Below, one piece after another: positions 33,695-37,941 of a stretch of DNA of 37,941 bases. Within the stretch, counting starts at the first letter, position 1. Each line of letters begins with the position of its first letter. Made by a program: the position numbers and the translations under genes. This stretch comes from Anabaena catenula FACHB-362. GTDB lineage: Bacteria > Cyanobacteriota > Cyanobacteriia > Cyanobacteriales > Nostocaceae. The notes under the pieces were generated by a model that made no database searches, was not told where the DNA came from, and saw only the letters and a list, made by a program, of their open reading frames with translations. The stretch is from the NCBI RefSeq assembly GCF_014698735.1, contig NZ_JACJTQ010000052.1:1-37941 (forward strand). The letters are read 5' to 3'.

Positions 33695-35329
33695 CTAAAA
33701 TCCAGGTGTGGGAGTTTCCGTGGGTGTGGGAGTTTCCGTGGGTGTGGGAGTTTCTGTGGGTGTGGGAGTTTCTGTGGGTGTGGGAGTTTCTGTGGGTGTG
33801 GGAGTTTCTGTGGGTGTGGGAGTTTCTGTGGGTGTGGGAGTTTCTGTGGGTGTTGGTGTAGGATTAATGGCGTTTTCTAAAGCAACAATCAAAGTATAGT
33901 CACTGAAAGTAACTCCCTCAGCCAGACTTAACTGAATAGTATATCTACCATTATTCTGCAATACTTCTTGAGATAGATTATTAAGGGGTTGACCATTGGG
34001 TGCTAATACAGATAGCACAATGCTACTTTCTTGATCAACAGTAACACTTAATATTTGCCCAGCCTTACCCACAAAACTATACTTAAGAATTTGATTTTCT
34101 TGGATAGAATCTTCTACTTTAGCTGGATTAGATGGGTCTAATTGGAGACGTTTATTCAATACAACAGGTTTAGTAATGGTAGGTGTAGGTGTAGGTGCAA
34201 AAATTGTACCACCAGTAATCACCGGGGAAGGAAAATCTTGTGGCGTTTTGATTGCTTCCGGTGGTGTCTTAGACTGATTGCGGAAGGAATTTACCACTGC
34301 CCAAGAACCGAATCCCGCTAAAATAACTACAGCACTACCGATAGCCCCAATTGCCAATGGACTATCTAAGATAGAACTAGTTTGCTTAGGTGAAATTACA
34401 GGCTCAGGTTTCTTAGATGGTTGTAATATGGGGTCAGGACGACGACCAACAGCGACAGTCTGCACATAGGATAAATTGGGCTGAGGGATATGGGGCTGAT
34501 TTAGCGATTGCAATGCTGATCGTACTTCCGCCGCACTTTGATAGCGATCGCCTGGAATATAACTCAACATTCGTTGCAAAACCTCAGCAAATCGGGGCTG
34601 AACTTGTACCCACTTTTGCCAATTCCAAGTTAGTTGTGTTTCGTCAAATAAATCTGCTGGTTCTTTCCCAGTCAGTAAAACTATCGCCGTCACTGCCAGT
34701 GCATACAGGTCACTATTAGGATAAGCTCGTCCTGATTGCATTTGCTCACTAGGAGAATAGCCTAATTTACCCACAGTAGTCGCTGGAGTCTTAGTTGGGG
34801 AGTGTAGCGTTGCTAGTTCTTTCACTACCCCAAAATCAATTAATACAGGTTTGGTGTCACTATCCCGTAAAATCAAATTATCAGGCGAAATATCTCGGTG
34901 AATAATTCCCAAACCGTGCAGATGCTCTAATACTGGCAACAAAGCCTGTAGTAACTCTAACACTTCTGCCTCTGTGAAAGTTTTACCTACAGCTTGGCGT
35001 TCAGCTAACAGCATTTGGTAAGTTTTACCTGAAACGTAATCCTGTACCAAAAAAAAGCGTTGGTCTTGTTCAAATTTTTCCCTAAACTTGGGGATTTGAG
35101 GATGCTCGATTTGATATAGGGTCGCTGCTTCTCGCTGAAACAGTTCCTGCGCTTTCTGTCCTGCGTAAACTCCCGTAGCCGTGAGCATCAATTCCTTAAT
35201 GGCGCACAGTTCGTTAAAACGCCTATGGTCTTCTGCAAGATAGGTTCTACCAAATCCCCCCTGTCCCAGGACGTGAATTATCCGGTAACGATTTTGCAGG
35301 ATAGTACCAACTGTAATGGGTGCTTGCAT
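33695..35329 (-). CDS. Membrane Ser/Thr protein kinase with PPC domain and PT repeats
   Basis: The 544-residue protein has a Hanks-type kinase domain (about 14-275): glycine loop GQGGFG, Lys45 (AIKEL), HRDISPDN with Asp146, and DFG (165-167). A membrane segment follows (about 322-343; LAIGAIGSAVVILAGFGSWAVV), then a Pro-rich stretch, a PPC-like beta domain (about 398-488; ILKYSFVGKAGQILSVTVD) outside the cytoplasm, and a tail of eight TETPTP units. The tail is encoded by an 18-bp x 8 tandem repeat and ends GF. Domain order matches cyanobacterial Spk-type kinases. Target proteins are unknown. ATG start at 35329. Confidence 0.94.
   Translation of the reverse strand: MQAPITVGTILQNRYRIIHVLGQGGFGRTYLAEDHRRFNELCAIKELMLTATGVYAGQKAQELFQREAATLYQIEHPQIPKFREKFEQDQRFFLVQDYVSGKTYQMLLAERQAVGKTFTEAEVLELLQALLPVLEHLHGLGIIHRDISPDNLILRDSDTKPVLIDFGVVKELATLHSPTKTPATTVGKLGYSPSEQMQSGRAYPNSDLYALAVTAIVLLTGKEPADLFDETQLTWNWQKWVQVQPRFAEVLQRMLSYIPGDRYQSAAEVRSALQSLNQPHIPQPNLSYVQTVAVGRRPDPILQPSKKPEPVISPKQTSSILDSPLAIGAIGSAVVILAGFGSWAVVNSFRNQSKTPPEAIKTPQDFPSPVITGGTIFAPTPTPTITKPVVLNKRLQLDPSNPAKVEDSIQENQILKYSFVGKAGQILSVTVDQESSIVLSVLAPNGQPLNNLSQEVLQNNGRYTIQLSLAEGVTFSDYTLIVALENAINPTPTPTETPTPTETPTPTETPTPTETPTPTETPTPTETPTPTETPTPTETPTPGF
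33706..33849. repeat. 18-bp tandem repeat, eight copies
   Basis: The unit GTGTGGGAGTTTCCGTGG (C or T at position 14) repeats eight times with no indels and encodes TETPTP on the minus strand at the end of the kinase. Copy number is likely variable between strains. Confidence 0.92.
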
Positions 35330-36016
35330 GATCGATATATGAATATATTGAATTTAAAAGCAACTGAGCTATAGCAATCCTAATTTGATTTGTGAGAAAT
35401 GTTTTCTTCAGGAGTCTGCAATTATCTGAACTATAATCAACATTCAGAAACTTCCTCTGTCAGGATGCGTCAAAAATAGGGGACGCTCTCATTTAGGGTA
35501 CTGTGCCTTAAGAAATATCAGCAACCTCAGCCAGATTTTCTGCTCTGACTCGCGCCACAGGCCACATCTGTAGTTATGTCCACGATATCTCAATACAAAT
35601 TCTCAAACTTTATCAATTTGGCGCTAGTATCATAAGATAGTGAATTGCAACGTTGATTTTTACTCAAAGGTGTTCTACTGCCTGAGAGCAAATTTAAATA
35701 TGATTTTATATTCTGTAAATAATTTTTTTCTCAGTTATAAAAGAAGCAGGTAGAATAAGTAATCTACCATACCAAATTTTCAAATATTGGGCGGTCTACC
35801 TCCTCCCAAAAAAACTTGGAACTCTGAAGCTATTGGCAAGAATGGAGATCAGTAAAATCCTCAGTGGTGCTTTTCCCAGAAGAACTAGAAAATTAGTGAA
35901 TGTAATTCTATGGAGAAATATTGCTTTCTTTGTATGAAAGCTTCAACAAAACTTACGTATGTTTTGTTTAGTCTTATGTCGGTTAAATCTGCTAAATTTC
36001 TGATGATAATATTGCC
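35330..36016. other. Long intergenic region between kinase and prs
   Basis: This 687-bp divergent region includes the promoters of the kinase and prs. I see no gene, strong hairpin or tandem repeat; AT-rich stretches at 35640-35760 and 35925-36010 are the likeliest promoter sites. A small RNA cannot be excluded. Confidence 0.5.
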
Positions 36017-37033
36017 ATGAATGCACATCGAGGATCTGCTGTGCTTACTTCCGCAAGTTTAAAAATGGAACCAGCCGCAACAGGAATGACTGAAAATCAT
36101 CGTCTGCGTCTGTTTTCTGGGTCTGCCAATTTACAACTATCTCAAGAAGTTTCTCGTTACCTGGGAATGGAATTGGGACCAATGATTCGCAAAAGATTTG
36201 CGGACGGGGAACTTTATGTTCAAATCCAAGAATCGATTCGCGGTTGTGATGTCTATTTAGTCCAGCCAAGCTGTCAACCAGTTAACGACCACTTGATGGA
36301 ATTACTGATTATGATTGATGCCTGTCGTCGGGCTTCCGCACGACAGATCACAGCAGTACTTCCATACTATGGTTATGCTCGTGCCGACCGCAAAACCGCC
36401 GGACGAGAATCAATCACTGCCAAGCTAGTTGCTAACTTAATCACTGAAGCAGGTGCTAACCGCATTCTGGCCATGGATTTGCACGCAGCGCAAATTCAGG
36501 GCTATTTTGATATTCCTTTTGATCATGTTTATGGTTCCCCCGTTTTACTAGATTATTTAGCGAGTAAAGCACTACACGATATTGTAGTTGTTTCCCCGGA
36601 TGTTGGTGGTGTAGCACGGGCTAGGGCATTTGCCAAAAAGCTGAATGATGCACCATTGGCAATTATTGACAAACGTCGTCAGGCTCACAATGTGGCTGAA
36701 GTTTTGAACGTCATCGGTGATGTCAGAGGCAAAACAGCCGTGTTGGTAGATGACATGATTGATACTGGTGGCACAATTGCCGAAGGGGCTAGGTTGCTGC
36801 GGGCTGAAGGTGCAAGTCAGGTATATGCCTGTGCAACTCATGCAGTATTCTCTCCACCTGCAATTGAGCGATTGTCAAGTGGGTTGTTTGAAGAAGTGAT
36901 AGTCACCAATACCATTCCCATCCCAGAAAAAAATCGTTTTCCGCAACTTGTAGTGCTTTCAGTTGCGAATCTGCTTGGAGAAGCCATCTGGCGAATTCAC
37001 GAAGATAGCTCATTAAGTAGTTTATTTCGTTAA
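36017..37033 (+). CDS. prs: Ribose-phosphate pyrophosphokinase (PRPP synthetase)
   Basis: Prs makes PRPP from ribose 5-phosphate and ATP for nucleotide, His, Trp and NAD synthesis. The 338-residue class I enzyme shows RFADGELYVQIQESIRG, the ATP-site loop YYGYARADRKTAGRESI, the metal-binding DLHAAQIQGYFDIPFDH, DVGGVARARAFAKKL and the PRPP-binding loop VLVDDMIDTGGTI. The first ~25 residues are less conserved, as in other cyanobacteria; an ATG at 36086 (MTENH) is an alternative start. It converges with the HD hydrolase gene and shares its terminator. Confidence 0.97.
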   Translation: MNAHRGSAVLTSASLKMEPAATGMTENHRLRLFSGSANLQLSQEVSRYLGMELGPMIRKRFADGELYVQIQESIRGCDVYLVQPSCQPVNDHLMELLIMIDACRRASARQITAVLPYYGYARADRKTAGRESITAKLVANLITEAGANRILAMDLHAAQIQGYFDIPFDHVYGSPVLLDYLASKALHDIVVVSPDVGGVARARAFAKKLNDAPLAIIDKRRQAHNVAEVLNVIGDVRGKTAVLVDDMIDTGGTIAEGARLLRAEGASQVYACATHAVFSPPAIERLSSGLFEEVIVTNTIPIPEKNRFPQLVVLSVANLLGEAIWRIHEDSSLSSLFR

Positions 37034-37065
37034 TCTACAAAAAACATCCTCTTTAAGGAGTAAAT

Positions 37066-37105
37066 ATGAAGGATGAAATTTTCTAATTTTTATCCTTCAT
37101 TTTTT
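37066..37105 (+). terminator. Terminator of prs, overlapping the convergent gene end
   Basis: ATGAAGGAT pairs with ATCCTTCAT (9 bp, 17-nt loop) and is followed by five Ts. The stop codon of the convergent HD gene (37097-37099) lies within the right arm. Confidence 0.75.
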
Positions 37106-37669
37106 ATATGCTGCCAAAATTTCTAACTCTGTCACTACTCGTTCTAATTCTTCCACCAAGGAAGTCGCTTTGGTCTGCTTAAAGGCATCCACTAACGCGC
37201 GATAATACCAAAGTGTACCTTGTCTTCCACCTTGAAACCTTTCCCAAAGTGATTCACCTACCACTCGATAGTCTTTAAGAATGGATTGGGCATTATAAAG
37301 TTTATCCGACGTAGAAACAAGCAACACTGAGGGGGAAGCGGAGGAAATATGGGCAATGTATGTTTCTTTACGTTGTTTCCAAGGGGGTTTGGGTATAGTG
37401 TCTGCGTCTGTACAACCATCAACAATAGCTGTGACATTATCTCCAAAGCGACGATTAATTTCTGCTCTGGTGGCTGCACCGCCTTGGTCTTCTATGGCAT
37501 CATGTAATAAGGCTGCGATCGCTTCGTCTTCGTTTGCACCATGTTCTAAGGCTATGCTGGCTACTCCTAGTAAATGGGCAATATAGGGAACTCCTGAACC
37601 TTTTCTCACTTGTTTACCGTGGAGTTCGTGTGCGTAGGTAAGGGCTTGGGTAAAGCGTTCTGATAGCAT
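37097..37669 (-). CDS. MESH1/SpoT-like HD-domain (p)ppGpp hydrolase-type protein
   Basis: The 190-residue protein looks like a small alarmone hydrolase: GVPYIAHLLGVASIAL with the first His, HDAIED (about 57-62), and the DKLYNAQSIL motif, matching the HD motifs of SpoT-type hydrolases without the synthetase domain. It would remove pyrophosphate from (p)ppGpp or a related nucleotide using Mn2+. Neighbour prs supplies PRPP for nucleotide synthesis, but a functional link is only suggested by convergence. ATG start at 37669. Confidence 0.9.
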   Translation of the reverse strand: MLSERFTQALTYAHELHGKQVRKGSGVPYIAHLLGVASIALEHGANEDEAIAALLHDAIEDQGGAATRAEINRRFGDNVTAIVDGCTDADTIPKPPWKQRKETYIAHISSASPSVLLVSTSDKLYNAQSILKDYRVVGESLWERFQGGRQGTLWYYRALVDAFKQTKATSLVEELERVVTELEILAAYKK

Positions 37670-37742
37670 TTTTAGTTAGAGGAGGGAATTATCTGGAATT
37701 ACCAAGTTTATTGTCTGTTGAGTTGGTTGATTTGTAAGAAAT

Positions 37743-37789
37743 GAGGCAGAGCCTCTGGATAGCATTCCTAGTCAGAGACTAGGAACGAG
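37743..37789. repeat. Double hairpin REP-like repeat with AGA loops
   Basis: GAGGC-AGA-GCCTC (37743-37755) is followed by TTCCTAGTC-AGA-GACTAGGAA (37765-37785) and then CGAG. The two perfect stems with identical AGA loops match a repeat known in cyanobacterial intergenic DNA. No gene follows before the window end. Confidence 0.75.
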
Positions 37790-37941
37790 GGTTAATTAAC
37801 AGTAGCCAAAAAGCTAACAATTACTAACAATTATCTACTTATGCTTGCAGCCAATGTCATATTGTCTGTAACAATGTTGGGTTGTTCGGTGTAAAATATA
37901 ATCATGCTACTAGGATTCAAGACTCAATTGAAGGTCAACAA

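Noticed and set aside
33708-33899. Gly/Val repeat frame opposite the kinase tail
   Set aside because: It is the antisense of the 18-bp repeats; the kinase frame has clear domains.

Overview
The window comes from a filamentous, probably heterocyst-forming cyanobacterium (Nostocales, Anabaena/Nostoc type). Evidence: a complete phycoerythrocyanin operon (pecB-pecA-pecC-pecE-pecF, minus strand, 7544 down to 3859), many HIP1 octamers (GCGATCGC), and the very short dispersed and heptamer tandem repeats typical of this group. No rRNA, tRNA, CRISPR array or intact insertion sequence was seen.

Layout. 1-3857: a GAF/PAS/PAS sensor histidine kinase, an unrecognised AT-rich gene with an HEPN-like RN-x3-H motif, and a DUF4926 gene. 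3859-8586: the pec operon, encoding the antenna subunits, their rod linker and the E/F lyase-isomerase, divergent from an OmpR-type response regulator; the shared intergenic region has two pairs of direct repeats. 8662-12513: rsmE, a TPR protein, a Lys/Ala/Pro-rich small protein, a lipase-like hydrolase and a VOC protein. 12579-17869: a two-gene AAA ATPase plus subtilisin-like protease module that matches the IetAS anti-phage architecture, followed by Rpn/DUF2887 and Uma2 nuclease-fold genes. 17967-22435: a DUF92/VTE6-like membrane protein, a parvulin-type isomerase and an ABC exporter with a cyclic-nucleotide-binding-like domain and a dead C39 peptidase domain. 22644-26750: a same-strand set of a DUF2235 alpha/beta hydrolase, a cyclooxygenase-like heme dioxygenase and a catalase-related heme protein, read as an oxylipin (fatty-acid oxygenation) cassette. 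27121-31253: an M48-like protein that has lost its zinc ligands, a small membrane protein, an RTX-type protein with three nearly identical 321-bp repeats, a gene fragment and a MITE-like inverted-repeat element. 31342-37669: M20 amidohydrolase, bioD, a Ser/Thr kinase with an 18-bp x 8 tail repeat, prs (PRPP synthase) and a MESH1/SpoT-like HD hydrolase.

The most notable observations are: (i) the oxylipin cassette, where the dioxygenase has Asp at the place of the distal peroxidase His of cyclooxygenases, so a separate heme protein must handle the hydroperoxide; (ii) the IetAS-like pair, whose ATPase gene carries an in-frame small dispersed repeat also inserted, in opposite orientation, in the neighbouring Uma2 gene; (iii) repeat-in-repeat structure (a 47-bp element inside one of two inverted ~100-bp repeats about 6 kb apart) and a 213-bp MITE; (iv) pseudo-enzymes (M48-like and C39-like). 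Family assignments rest on motif reading and memory, not on a database search.
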